A stretch of 64,000 bases of DNA from Evernia prunastri (GCA_003184365.1 NKYR01000050.1:207037-271036); one strand, 5' to 3'. Positions 23,401-35,884 are shown, numbered from the stretch's first letter. Notes: a model not told the origin generated them from the sequence alone. Numbers and translations: made by a program.

Positions 23401-26400
23401 CTGCTCGGCTTTCTTCTTTTGCTATATTATGTGAGACTCAAATTTGTTGTTATTATATCGGGACAGTGAACTTACCATTCCACCAACCAGGAAGTGTCCC
23501 GAACATCAGTTGGTTCGCTAGCGTCTTCACGGTGAGCTCGATCAAGATTAAGCTCCCTCCGGGCTTCAAGAGGCTCTTCGCCCGTTTCACTGCACTAGCT
23601 ACGCAGCTGGTTGCGTGTAAAACATTAGCGGCAATTACTAAATCGTACGATCCTGGTTGGTAGCCCTGTTTAATCGGATCGTGCTCGATATCTAATTTCT
23701 TGAACGTAACGACGTCGCTCCAACGTCCAAGCCTCTCCCGGGACTTTTCAAAGAAAGCAGGAGAAACATCTGTGAAATCGTAGTTGATAAAATTCGGGGG
23801 ACGTGTTCCAGTACTACTGAGTGCTTCCAGTATAGGCTGGGTAGCACCGCCAGTACCCGCGCCTATCTCCAGGATGTTCAGATGCGGATTCTTGATTCCA
23901 AGAAGCTTGACAAAGATCGCCGCTTGCTGGTAAGATTGATGAAAAGGTTCCCATGTTCTGTAAAACCTCTCAAGGCGGTCCTCTTCCTGCAAGACAGACA
24001 GCGGGTCAATTTCTCGGCGCAAAATACGCGATAAATTTTCTCCAATGCGACAGAGGATGATGCCATACGGAACCTGAGCTACTCGCGCACAGATGACTGC
24101 GCGTTGCTCGGAATTTAGACCTAACCATCCGAGAGTCGAAAACGGGCCGAGTTGTCCACCACGGACGGCATCGCAAAAGCCGGCCAAAGACTTGCAAAGC
24201 TTTTGGTGGTGGAGCTGCATAGCGAGGATATCTCCGGCAGAGAGGGTCTTCAGCACGCGCTCAGCGTAGTAAAAAGACGCTTGCTGAGATATACATGTCT
24301 GGTCGGCCTGCGGAAAGGGTTGTCGAAATTCAGCGCTCATTTCGAGAGCCTGGGCCGGCGAAAGAAAGCTAGGGTCAGTGTTCCACACCGTTTGGTAACA
24401 AATCTTGCGCTCATCGCCATTATTCACGTCCGAAGAATCTTTCGCTATGTACGTGAACACTAATCCATTGACCGTGATTTTCGGTTGAAGGTCCGTCTGT
24501 CCCCTGTCGAATACGGCCAAGGAGTCAGTTCGTTGGCCCCCACCTTTACCCTTTGCATCCGTAGCATGTTTCTCCTCACTCTGTGCATACACGTCGAAAA
24601 CATGGCCGGGAGATTTCTCGATGCTCCGCGACAGGAACATTTCTTCGATAAACGTGGGCACCGGGGTTCCTTTGCTTCGCTGATTATATCGAGCGCCGAT
24701 GGGAAACACGGAATGGAAGCAGCTGTCTAGGGTGGCTGGATGGATAATGAAAGGGTACTCGAATTGAGCTGGCATTGCTGCAATGGTATTTGGAATGGAT
24801 ATCTCGGCGATGCATTTGTCGTCAGAGAAACGCGCTCCTCGCATGTTGGTGAACAATGGTCCGAAACTTAAACCAAGTCCATTAAGAGCTTTGTACATCT
24901 CTTGAGTGTCCATGTCGATAGTGCACTGCGTCTTGAAATCCGAAATCATGTGGCAGAACCGCTCAGACTCCTCACGATTATGGCGACCACCATCGACTTC
25001 TGTAGTTTCGATGGCCTTCTGGACTGAGATCAAGCCGCGACAATTCTCCGTCCATGGAGAGCCATCCATAGAGGAAGAAACACAAAATTCATCCCAAATG
25101 TCGGATGACACTCGGAGACTTTCACTGTAAGGCCGCAGGGAGATCATCGTTTCCACCTTGTTGGCATTCTGAGGAATTATCAAGGCATGGCCAATTGTGA
25201 TTTCACGAAGGCTGTAACCTTTGATATCGTCGTTCTTCGTGATCCGACGCTGATGCTCGGCCTCAACTGCCATCGCAAGGAACCCGGCCGCCGGATAGAG
25301 GATGTTTGACTGGACAACGTGATCATTTACCCAAGGTACCTCTGAGGGGCGCACGATGTTTCTCCAACGAGGCTCCAAAGAGTTTGAGTCTGTCGATTTG
25401 ACGCCAAGTATATCATTCCTAGAGGGAGAATCTATGCCCTTTCCCTGTTGTGGGACAGATGCAGCCCAGTAGGAGCTTGAATGATTCCAAGTATAGGGCG
25501 GTAAATCGACCAGAATTTGACTACTTTTGGAGCCAGGAGATAGATTCACGGCTTTCAGGTTGACCGGATAGTTGTTCACGAAGAGCTGGGCCACAACGTT
25601 CTGACAAGTACAAATTGCGCTGGTATTACGGACGAGGGCGGAGACGTACTGGACATGGGACTCTTTCAGCTTCGGATCGTGCTGGAGTATCTGCTGGATG
25701 GGAGCCCGAAGTGCTGAATGGGGGCCAATTTCGACCAGAGTGTCGACCCTGATAGCGGAGTTCCCTTGGCTTCCGTATCTTGTATCTGGATCTCTCAACA
25801 GACAATGCAATGAGTCTGAGAACTGGACAGTATTGACCATATTCGAGACCCAGTACTCAGCTCCCAGGTCCGAGTTGGGAACGCGTTTGCCGCTCACCGA
25901 AGAATAAAACTGGATCGTGCTGTCATCTCTCACTGATATGGTTGCAAGCGAAGCCAAGTACTCATCGGCTATATCCTCCATATGGTGGGAATGATAGGCA
26001 ACGTCCACTGCTAGTTCGCGCACCGAAACGCCTCGATACTGTAACAAAATCAGGAGCTCCACGATTGCCGCTCTGTCTCCAGATACAGTAACACTGGACG
26101 GACTATTAACACAAGCCACTTTGACAGAACCTTGAATTAGGTTCTTGATTATGGATTCTGCTGTCTCTTTGGAAAGGCCAACAGCTAGCATTGCACCGTC
26201 TTTGACGCCTTTGAGCTTCATAGCGAGCCTACCCCTATGGTAAGCAACGGTCAAAGCAGACTCATGTGTCAGAGCACCAGCACAGTAAGCGGCAGCAATC
26301 TCGCCACTCGAATGGCCTGTGACCCTGGCGGGTCTAATATTCCACGAAGCGAAAAGATCTACCAAAGCCATTTGGATTGCTGTCGTCATGGCTTGACTCA

Positions 26401-28670
26401 AGTATGCACTGTGAACCTGAGAAGTGCTGAGATCCTTCATAATTTCGTCTAACAAGGTCAGCCAAACATCATGAGGAAAAAGCAAGCATTCACTAGCCAA
26501 ATCTGCCACTGACTTGACTCTTTAATGAAGGTTTCACTCACCAGACAATGACCAAGGGGCACCGAGTGTTCGGAGATGTTGGTCAGCTAAGCCTAATGAT
26601 CTCTGGAAAGTTGGGTACTTTTCGATGAGTTCGCGGCCCATGGCATGCCACTGGGCCCCTTGTCCAGTGAATACGAACCCGATACCCTTCGCTTTAGGCG
26701 ATCTAGTGAACCTGACGCTGTCGCTTTTTACAGCCTCCGCGAGCTGTGACAATGATGTGGCGGAAAATGCCGCTTTCCACGGCCAAACGGAACGATGCTC
26801 ACTCAGTGTGAACGCAAGGTCACCTAAGACCTCGCTGGGATGTTCAGCCCGGCTTTTGTCAAGGTACTCACCAAGAGCCTTTGCTTGTCGCTTCCCTGAT
26901 AGCTCACTGAAGGCGGACAGAACAAAAACTCGACTTTCTTTCTCAAGTCCTTGCTTGGTGTCTCCGTTGGTCAATCCATTTACCTCGGCCAGTTGTCGCG
27001 TCGGCTTTCTGTATTTTCCGGTCAAGCCTCGCGATGCCATATACCCGCGCGCATCATCTATTATCACATGAGCATTGCTACCACCAAAACCAAAATTATT
27101 CACAGAAGCACGGTGCACTTTCTCCGTAGGCCAGACTCCAAGGCAAGTAGGAACCTAATCAGTCAGTATAGACGATTTAGGATGAGCATGCAGACTCTGA
27201 CCTTTAGCCTCAGCTCGTCCATAGGAATTCGATCACTGGGGTCCTGGAAATCGAAGTTCGGTAGTATAAGATTATTTTCGAGCATGAGTACTGTCTTCAC
27301 CACACCAGCCACGCCACTTGCACCCTCCAAGTGGCCGATGTTAGACTTGACCGATCCCACATGCAAGGGTTGGTCGACGGGTCTTTGCCGTGAGAAGACT
27401 TTCGACAAGGAAGCCGCCTCAACCGGATCGCCGGCAGGCGTACCAGTTCCATGAGCTTCGACAAAACTTGTCTGAGCAGGATCGAGACCGGCTGCTCTGT
27501 AAGTACGCTCTATAAGCTCAATCTGAGCATCACCGCTCGGTAAGCTAATACCAACGGTTCGCCCGTCCTGATTAGCGCCGGTATTACGAATTACGGCTCG
27601 CACAACATCACCATCCCTATAAGCATCTTTAAAAGGTTTGAGGATAAGACAGCATGCCCCTTCCCCACGACCAAATCCATTCGCTCTTTGGTCGTAGGTA
27701 TAACAGCGGCCGTCAGGGGAGAGGAACCTGAAATATTAGCGCTGCAGTGTTGTAGCCAGACCTCTAGATGTAAAGGTACCTTAACATGCTCAGGGAAACC
27801 ATAGGTTCGTGGCTCAAGATGAGATTAGAACCTCCCACGATCGCCATACTAGCTTCCCCAAGTCGTAGAGCATTGCAAGCGAGGTGCAAAGCATTGAGGC
27901 TGGAGCTGCAAGCTGCTCTGTATTTAGACACGAAAGGCAGATAATAGAGTTTATTACAATACCTGTATCGACGGTAACACTAGGCCCTTTGAAATCATAG
28001 AAATATGAAATCCGGTCAGATAGCATGGTCTGTCCAATACCCGTAGCTTGAAACAATTCGGTACTTTCAAGGTCACGCTGAAGGAGGTCCGCGTAATCCC
28101 TGCAGGAGGAACCGACAAAAACGGCCGTTTCACTTCCACTAGCTTTATTCAGAGCGATACCAGCTATACAATGTCAGCGTTGTTCTCTTACATGCAGAAA
28201 GCTTTTACCGTTCTCCAAGGCCTCGTAAGAAAGCTCCAGTAGGATGCGCTGTTGAGGATCCATTGCCTAACGGGACGTTAACACTTCGCTTCCGGTACAG
28301 TGATCTGCAGAGAGAGACCCTGGATTCCACGGCAGTCAAATTGAAAAAGGCTGCGTCGAACGCGCCTGGGTCATCATGGAGGAAATGGCCTCCTCGGACG
28401 TTTGACTATGCCATGTGTTAATAAGGATCGGACACCTTCATCGCAGCGCAAGCTGATTCGACATACAGTACCATTACGACCTGGGTCTGGATGAAAGAAA
28501 GCGCTATTGTCCAATCTTTGGTTTGGGATCGGTTGCCAAACGTCATGCTGCTCAGCGCATACGTGCCATAGTCCCTCGGGGTTTGCTGCAGCCCCAGGCA
28601 GTCGACAGCTCAAACCTACGATGGCAATAGACATCGATTCATCCTGCATCTTGTTTGAAACGGCTTTCAA
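20469..28670 (-). CDS. Highly reducing type I polyketide synthase (KS-AT-DH-MT-ER-KR-ACP)
   Basis: An iterative synthase of roughly 2500 residues that builds a reduced, probably C-methylated polyketide chain from malonyl-CoA and SAM. The start at 28670 leads to MSIAIVGLSCRLPG. Several introns interrupt the KS region; one splits the active-site motif, restored as VDTACSSSL. KS histidines are in EAHGTGT and KSNIGHLEG. The AT has GQGAQWHAMGREL and GHSSGEIAAAY. The DH motif is DHVVQSNILYPAAG, with Ser where Gly is usual. The methyltransferase has LEIGAGTGGATQP, the ER LIHAGSGGLGQALISL, the KR LLIGGLGGIGRATASW with MLSSLVG and AAYAAASG, and the ACP ends with EHGMDSLVAVEMRNWL. No thioesterase, reductase or carnitine-transferase domain follows, as usual for HR-PKSs, so release must come from elsewhere. 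It is divergent from an MFS exporter gene. All domains look intact, so it is probably functional; starter unit and product are unknown. Confidence 0.96.
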
Positions 28671-29899
28671 CGGGACTGTCTATGTAAAGCAAGTCCAGAG
28701 CAGTATGCAGAAAGCCTTGGAGGATGTGAGTGGTTGCAGGGAGTAGGTGAACTCCAGAGCGGTATGCAGATGGCCTTGGAGGATGTGAGTGGTTGCAGGG
28801 AGTAAGTGAACAAAGATAAAAGTTGTCACTGGGATTTTCGGGGGATGAGCAACCTTACGGCTACCTGATACGAGGCTGCAATTGGTTGTTCATCAGTGAT
28901 TGCCTGGATCGCTACTACCTTACATACAATGCATGGTGCACGCATCAAATAATTCCCTTGTCGCGTGGATCTGCAAGAAGGAGCCAACTTTTCCCCCGAT
29001 AACTTAGGCAAACATGCGCTGCAGCCGGCAATACTCTACTATGTCAGCTGCCTGCATTTTTAGGGTACATTGGAACATGGTACTTGGGCTGACAGGATAC
29101 TTTTGGATATTTGGACCGTCAGACAAGGATAGGTAGCTACTCTTTGTCGTTGTAGCAGGCAAATTGTCATCAGCATTCGGTCATGTGCTTTTCAGCCTCA
29201 AGGGACGTCGTTCTCGTACAGCGTAGCAGGGTATACTCGCGGCAACATTAGCTAGGTGGTCTCGGACACAATCACACTGGAGATAGGTATCGTTGAGGCT
29301 ATAGAATGCAAGTCAATTAGCAGAAGTAGTAAGTACAATGTAACGGGTAATTTAATGCAGGGCAACGCATTTTGTATCGCCATCCCTTTCCAACTTCTCG
29401 GGCGCCCCGTGAATAGGTAATCTTACTACCTAGTACTGAAAAAAGTACAGGTTGGGGGAGACATGAGTCGCAAGTTAATTGTTATCTCATTCATCGGACA
29501 AGTACTTTATTCTGAGCGAACTTTCCCAGCCGATAATAAGTAAGGGCAGTACTTTACCTATGGTGGTGAGTACTTTATGCGTACCTAGGTAATCCCAAGA
29601 CGCTAAGGCGGGTCAGCCGGTAACTAGAGTAAGGTACTCCATTGGTGCTAGTAAGTCAACGAGCCCTTTTCGTTTGCTGCTGCTAGGTAGTGTGCTTATC
29701 TTACGTGCATGATCCCACAAACGTACATTCTCAAGTGAATGGGTGTATGTGGAGCGGTCACCAACAGCAATCCTCGGCCTGATCCCCACCCCCTTGCGCT
29801 CCGACAGCTTGGACCCTACAGAAAGTCGCAACGAGTCCGCCGTCGCTTTCCATGTTTTTAAATTCCCCATAACACACCACTAGCGGTTCCGCACTTTTG
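28671..29899. promoter_or_regulatory. Shared divergent promoter region of the PKS and MFS exporter
   Basis: The PKS (left, start 28670) and the MFS gene (right, start 29900) diverge across 1.2 kb, so both promoters lie here and co-regulation is plausible. A 59-bp tandem duplication sits next to the PKS start. The stretch 29400-29600 repeats the string AGTACTTTA several times. I see no protein-coding gene. Confidence 0.6.
28694..28811. repeat. 59-bp perfect-period tandem duplication just upstream of the PKS start
   Basis: Two copies, 28694-28752 and 28753-28811, share TCCAGAGC(A/G)GTATGCAGA and GCCTTGGAGGATGTGAGTGG and end in GGGAGTA(G/A)GTGAAC. They differ at about four positions. The first copy ends 24 bp before the PKS ATG, so the duplication is in the 5' leader or core promoter. 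Confidence 0.95.
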
Positions 29900-32053
29900 A
29901 TGGCTGATCACGCATCAACGCCTGGCTATGACCATGTTCAAGCTGACGAACAAGCCAATGAGCCGACGCCCAAAGCAATAGAAGATGAGAAAGGCTCTCC
30001 GACTTCGACGGAGCATATCAACATCTCCTCAGATATGCAAGAGGATCCAGAGCAGCAGCGAGCGATTGTTTACCTTCACGGCTGGAGACTTCATGTCCTG
30101 ACTGTAGCGTGCGAAAATTTTCACCATCATATGAATTCAACAAGAGACATTACTGATATTTCGCCAGATTATGTCTCAGTCTCTTTCTCTCGACGATGGA
30201 GACCACAATCGTCAGCACTGCACTCGTAGCCATAACCAACGCCTTGAATGGCTTCGTGAAGAGCAATTGGATTGTTACATCATATCTCCTCACGTACGCT
30301 GGTAAGCAAGATCCCAAATATAGAATATGCGAGTCCGTTGAATGAGTGATAGGCTTCCTCATAATTTTATCGAGGTTTAGCGACGTCTTCGGCCGCAAGC
30401 CTCTGTTTTTACTGACAGTCTTTCTGTTTACCGTTTTCTCGGCGGCATGTGGAGCAGCACAGACTTTTACACAACTGTAGGTTAAAGGTCAAACGTATGT
30501 TGCGAGATTGAATGCTGACTTGGGAGTAGCGTAATTCTTCGTGCGTTCCAAGGTATCGGAGGCGGAGGGATTTATACGCTCGTCTTCGTGATCAGCCTCC
30601 AGATGGTCCCTAAAGAACGATTGGCGGCGTATTCGGGTATCCTTTCGTCGGCCTACGCTTTCTCGGCTACATTAGGTCCGGTCCTTGGTGGACTGATCAG
30701 CGGCAATACAACCTGGAGATGGGTGTTCTTCTTGAAGTGAGCTGCCTGACATCTTCCAACTACGCGTTGTCTGTCGAGGCTTGCTAACCAAGGCCTTTAT
30801 TAGTGTCCCGCCTGGGTTCATTTCACTTGTAATGATCTTTCTGGCCATGCCCGTCGGGTTTCCCTACCGATCTGAGAAATCGGACAAAATTTTACAGTCT
30901 TTCAATATGGCAGGAGTTCGGAGCATTGACTTTCTCGGGGCATTCTTGGTTCTAGCAGCTTCCATACTATTTGTGTCTGCGCTGGAAGAGGGGGGCACTG
31001 AGTATCCATGGAAATCTGCAACCGTATTGACTTTGCTTTGTCTGTCGGTAGTCCTGTGGGGTCTCTTCTTCCTCTGGCAGAAGGTGGCCAGCGGACGGGG
31101 AGATGCACACGCGATTCTCCCTTGGCGACTTCTCACAGATAGGTTCACCATGGGATTTTTGCTGTAAGTTTTACCTGTAATCATCCGAGCTAGTGATCAT
31201 ATCTTGATGTTTCACCTCCTGTTTTCAACACACATATGCGAGCATGAGCTAAATCAGCTATAGTAATGCTTTATTCGGGGGCGCCATCTTCATTCCCGCG
31301 GTAGTGCTCATTCCTCAAAGATTCCAAGTGGTCAATGATCTATCCGCATTCAACGCCGGCTGGCGATTACTGGCGCTGATGCTTTGCTCGCCTCTCGGCT
31401 CAGTTACATCAGGATATTTGGTCCAGAAGATCAAATTCCCTCCAGTTTATGTCTTTCTTGTCGCGGCAATACTGCAAACGATCGGCTTGGCCCTGATGGG
31501 AACACTAGACGTCTCAGATCCTGACGTACCATCCGCACAGTATGCATACCAGGTCATCCTGGGTCTCGGCATCGGATTAACATTGAGCTCGTTGATCATT
31601 GCTGCCCCGACTGTTATCAAAGAGAGGGATACTGGTATGTCATACCTCGTACCCATTTTTCTAAACTTGCTGTCATTTTTGTTCTTCGTTTCTTGGTCTC
31701 CGCTCTCGAATTCGGTTCATGAACGCTGACTGGGTGTTCTTGCAGCCGTCTTCATCGGCGCATTGACCCAGGCCCGCATCCTAGGCGGGAGCATAGGTCT
31801 GGCAGCCTGCACCAATGTGCTGAACGACAAAGTCAAGTCCAAGTCGAAGCACTTCCTATCCCCTCAACAGCTCAGCGGAGTGCTGCAATCCGCGGAGACC
31901 ATTAACACGCTGTCTCCGGACCTGCAACGGATCGTCCGCCGCGTCTTCGCGAGCGGCTACAACGAGGAAATGCAGGTCCTGACGGCTTTTGGCGGCGCGT
32001 GCGTGCTGGCAACTTTGCTGATGTGGGAGAAGAAGCCGAGGCGCATGGAATGA
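29900..32053 (+). CDS. MFS multidrug-type efflux transporter
   Basis: A polytopic exporter of the drug:H+ antiporter kind, about 540-560 residues. The ATG at 29900 gives MADHASTPGYDHVQADEQ, a hydrophilic N-terminus ending GWRLHVLTVA. An intron with donor GTGCGA (near 30107) joins it to LCLSLFLSTMETTIVSTALVA, where METTIVSTAL is the TM1 antiporter-type motif. Later exons encode SRFSDVFGRKPLF (motif A loop), ILRAFQGIGGGGIYTL, SATLGPVLGGLISGNTTWRW (motif C-like), and further TMs up to ALTQARILGGSIGLAACTNV. Five or so introns are inferred at about 30300, 30475, 30736, 31163 and 31635. It diverges from the PKS gene, the common arrangement for a product exporter or self-protection pump. The substrate cannot be known from sequence. 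Confidence 0.9.
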
Positions 32054-32846
32054 TAGGGGACAAGACGTTGGCTTGGGAGCTGCTGATGCCTCCATTTTGG
32101 CACGGACGTGGGCGTTACGATGGCTGATAGAAGCTAGTGTTGCAGATGGCTAGATCCTTGCATCTTTGTTCTATATCCTACCTATGCCATGTATATATCC
32201 TTCCGCGTCATTCTTAGATGTCTTTATTGGTTCTGAGGTCTTGCAAATTTAGGTAATTGTCCGGCTTGATTGGAGCGGAAAGATCTTCGGAAGAAGCACC
32301 CCCTTCCTCCTCATCTAAGCCGTTGAGGGTGATACGTAAATTAGGTCGGTTCATGGGCCCGACTTCCGAATATAATCTCTGTACGGAGTAAACCCTGGAA
32401 CGTTGCCCGCCTGCGTGCATTTACCTTATGCTCTTTATGATCTTCGAAGATAGATAAGCTATTCTAATTTTAAAAATCGTCTAAGTCAATGTATGTATGT
32501 GAGTGTCTTGGTAAATGCAGAAGAGGCTTAAGAGCTATCTAAGCGTAGACTGGTGTGCGGGGGTAATCTTTAGTCACGCCTTACCCCGGGACAATCCGGA
32601 TAGCGCACCCCCCAGGGTAGAGTGTGACTTACTACCGTACATGGTGATACCTTAGACTCCGGGAGAACCTACTCACGACGACTTCCCGAACATTATTGTA
32701 GCCTAATATAATAGCCCACCTAAGAGGAGATGCTCAGTTTGCCACAACCCCATACCGACTCCATGCTCTGCTGAAGTCAGCCCAATGCAGATCCAATGGG
32801 TCGCAAGAATCGGCCTTGATGTGGAAAAACGTTGTACGTCGAATCA
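32054..32846. other. Intergenic region between MFS exporter and VPS18
   Basis: About 800 bp with no gene signature. It contains copy B of the dispersed repeat (32501-32552) and presumably the VPS18 promoter. Confidence 0.5.
32501..32552. repeat. Dispersed repeat copy B (partner at 17651)
   Basis: This is the second copy of the segment at 17651-17702, in the same orientation, with GCAGAAGAGGCTTAAGAGCT and GCGTAGACTGG as the best-conserved strings. The two copies bracket the rhodopsin-domain, PKS and MFS genes. Confidence 0.7.
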
Positions 32847-35843
32847 ATGACTAACATGCAGGAGCTAGACGATGCGTCTCTGCCCATTTTCAAGGTCGAA
32901 AGGGTACAGCTCCAATTCTCCATCTCTTCAGACTTTGTCGCTGCCCAGGTAGCCAACAATGTCCTCGTTCTGGCCCTTTCAACAGGGCGTATTCTACGGA
33001 TTGATCTCGACAGTCCCTCGGACATTGATGGTGGGCGCCTTGAGTTCTCTACAAGTGCGCCGGTCTGACTAAATGTGCAACATATAGATATCGACCTACC
33101 CAGGAAGACCTCAGAGATTGGCCTTATTCGGCGCATGTTCCTCGACCCCTCCGCCTCCCACCTCATCATCACTACAACATTGGGAGAGAATTACTACCTA
33201 CATACACAGTCAAGGCAACCCAAGCCGCTCGCGCGCTTGAAGGGTGTCGGCATTGAGAGCATCGCGTGGAACCCTTCCATCCCTACTGCCTCTACGCGAG
33301 AGATCCTCATTGGAGCTGTAGATGGTAACGTCTACGAAGATTACATTGAACCAGCCAGCGAGTTCTACCGCAATCAAGAGAAATATTTGAAGGCGGTCTA
33401 CAAAGCGCAGGATGGACCAGTGGCAGGGTTATGGGTAGACCTTATACCTGGCAGGCTAGATACTCGCCGAGTGATATTAGCAACGCCGAACAAGCTGTTG
33501 CATTTTGTGGGAAGGATAGGTCGACCAGGACAAGAAGGTTCAGGATCAATCTTCACTAAAATGTTCGAGACTGAAGCTCCAACGCTCCGTGAGGTGACTC
33601 CCGGTGCTAAGCCTTCGCCGTCAGCGCTGGCTGTTTCTCCGGACTCGCCGGAGTCCCAAACCGGCGAGAGCGATGAGCTTGAGCGCGCATACGCCTGGCT
33701 TTCAGCACAAGGTATCCTCCATGGCAAGCTGCAGACGAATACGAAGTCAGCTAGCTTGGGCAGCACCGTATTCAACAATTCCAAGCTGATCTCAAGGTCC
33801 CAAATCCCAGCTTCGCAGAGTGCCAGTGGCCGGAAAAAGCCGACGCAAGAGCCCATAGCAGGTGTCGCACTTTCACAATGGCATGTACTCTGCTTGGTTG
33901 AAGGTGGAATTGTAGCATTGCATAGACTTGACGAGCATGTCGTATATGATCAAGTCGTCCTCGAGTCAGGTGAGAGCGCGCTTTGCCTCTTGGCCGATCA
34001 GAAAAAGAATACCTACTGGCTCTTCACGACTCAGGATATCTTTGAGATTGTCGTGACAGACGAGGACCGAGATGTATGGAAAATAATGCTCGAGTCGCAG
34101 CAATTCAGTCTTGCATCTCAGTATGCAAAGACACCGTCGCAGAAAGATGCAGTAGCGATGGCCTGTGGGGATCATCTGATCAGCAAAGGCCAATATCTCG
34201 AGGCCGCCACTGTCTATGGGAAGAGCAGCAGGCCGTTCGAGCAGGTGGCTCTCACGTTTATTGATCATAGCGAACATGATGCACTACGACGATATTTGTT
34301 GACAAAGGTAGCAACGTACAAGAAGTCATCGATCATGCAGAGAATGATGATTGCTAGCTGGCTTGTTGAGATCTTTATGTCAAAGTTGAACTCGCTTGAT
34401 GATACGATCACGACCAAGGCACAGTTGACAGAGAGTACTACTACCGCAGATACGAAGGACGATCTTGCCACCCTTCGAAAGGAGTTCGAAGAATTCGTGA
34501 ATAGATACAAAGGCGATCTTGATCGAAAAACTACCTACGAAATCATCAGCAGTCATGCACGAGAACAAGAATTGTTGTCGTATGCAACTGCGATCGATGA
34601 CTTCAATTACATACTGTCGTACTGGGTACAACGAGAAAGATGGCAGGAGTCGTTGGACGTTCTCAAGAAGCAAACCGACCCTTCCATCTTTTACAGGTAT
34701 GGGAGCGTGCTCATGGTCCACGCCGCAACTGAGCTCGTCGACATCCTCATGCGTCACCCTGATCTCGATCCACTCAAGCTCATCCCTGCCCTTTTGAATT
34801 ACAATCGAGCGAATTCTCATACCCCACTCGCCCAAAATCAAGCTGTGCGGTATCTTCTCTTCTGTATCAACTCGCTACATACTACTGTCCCCGCGATTCA
34901 TAATACCCTCATCTCAATATATGCTTCGCACCCTTCACCCTCTGAGAACGCTCTCCTCTCCTACCTTTCTACGAACTCATTGTCCAACCCTCCACCCTAC
35001 GACACGGACTTCGCCTTCCGACTTTGCATACAAAATTCTCGCGTCCAGTCCGCCGTCCATATTTACACTTCCATGGGCTCCTATGCCTCAGCAGTCGATC
35101 TGGCTCTCAAACATGACGAGATAGATCTTGCTTCTCTCGTTGCTGACCGACCCGGCTCCACTGACTCTGCCTTGCGCAAGAGGCTCTGGCTGGCCGTTGC
35201 AAAGAAAGTCATAAGCCAACAGGGAACAGGCAGCATCAAAACTGCCATCGACTTCCTCAAACGGTGCGACTTATTACGAATAGAAGATCTCATTCCTTTC
35301 TTCCCTGACTTCGTAGTCATTGATGATTTCAAAGATGAGATCTGTGCAGCACTAGAATCGTATTCACGCTCGATAGCATCACTGGAGTCAGAAATGGACG
35401 CCTCGGCTGCCACAGCCGAGTCTATCAAGACCGATATCAAGCAGCTTGATAGGCGCTATGCCATTGTAGAGCCAGGTGAAAGGTGCCGGGTATGTGAATT
35501 GCCGCTGCTCAGTAGGCAGTTCTTCGTCTTCCCAAGTTGTCAGCATGGATTCCATAGTGACTGTCTGGGGAAGAAAGTGCTGGATGGAAGTGGATTGACT
35601 GTGAGGGGCAGAATACGTGAATTGCAAGCTCAAATTGGGCGAGGGGGAAGGCGAGAGAAGGAGGGGAGAGAATTGGATGCTTTGGTTGCTGGCCAATGGT
35701 AAGTGTCCTTGATCTGTGCATGGTCACTCTTCTTCTTCTGACATATCATAATGAATAGTATTCTTTGTGGCGATCTCGCCATCAAGGCGATCGAGGAACC
35801 GTTCACGTCTGATGCGGACGACGGTAATGAATGGGCCATATAG
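32847..35843 (+). CDS. VPS18: Vps18/Pep3, class C-Vps (HOPS/CORVET) core subunit
   Basis: A peripheral membrane protein of the HOPS and CORVET tethering complexes, needed for fusion at endosomes and the vacuole; about 970 residues. From ATG 32847, MTNMQELDDASLPIFKVERV leads to DFVAAQVANNVLVLALSTGR, the typical Vps18 N-terminus of the beta-propeller. An intron at about 33027-33086 joins DSPSDID to DIDLPRKTSEIGLIRRMFLD. The middle contains the Pep3/Vps18 and clathrin-heavy-chain-repeat-like alpha solenoid (ASQYAKTPSQKDAVAMACGD onward). The C-terminus has a RING-type zinc module with CRVCELPLL, CQHGFHSDC and, after a last intron (about 35700-35758), CILCGDLAIKAIEEPF; the stop is at 35841-35843. 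An additional small upstream exon is possible. It is a core gene and marks the end of the metabolic neighbourhood. Confidence 0.95.
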
Positions 35844-35884
35844 CCGTATTAGTGACATTTCGTTGCAAATGAAGGGTTGCTCGC

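Noticed and set aside
1509..32053. Naming the neighbourhood a squalestatin or strobilurin cluster
   Set aside because: Those pathways need further genes (a second PKS, CoA ligase, citrate-synthase-like or squalene-synthase-like genes) that are not here, so only the general PAL-plus-PKS logic is comparable.
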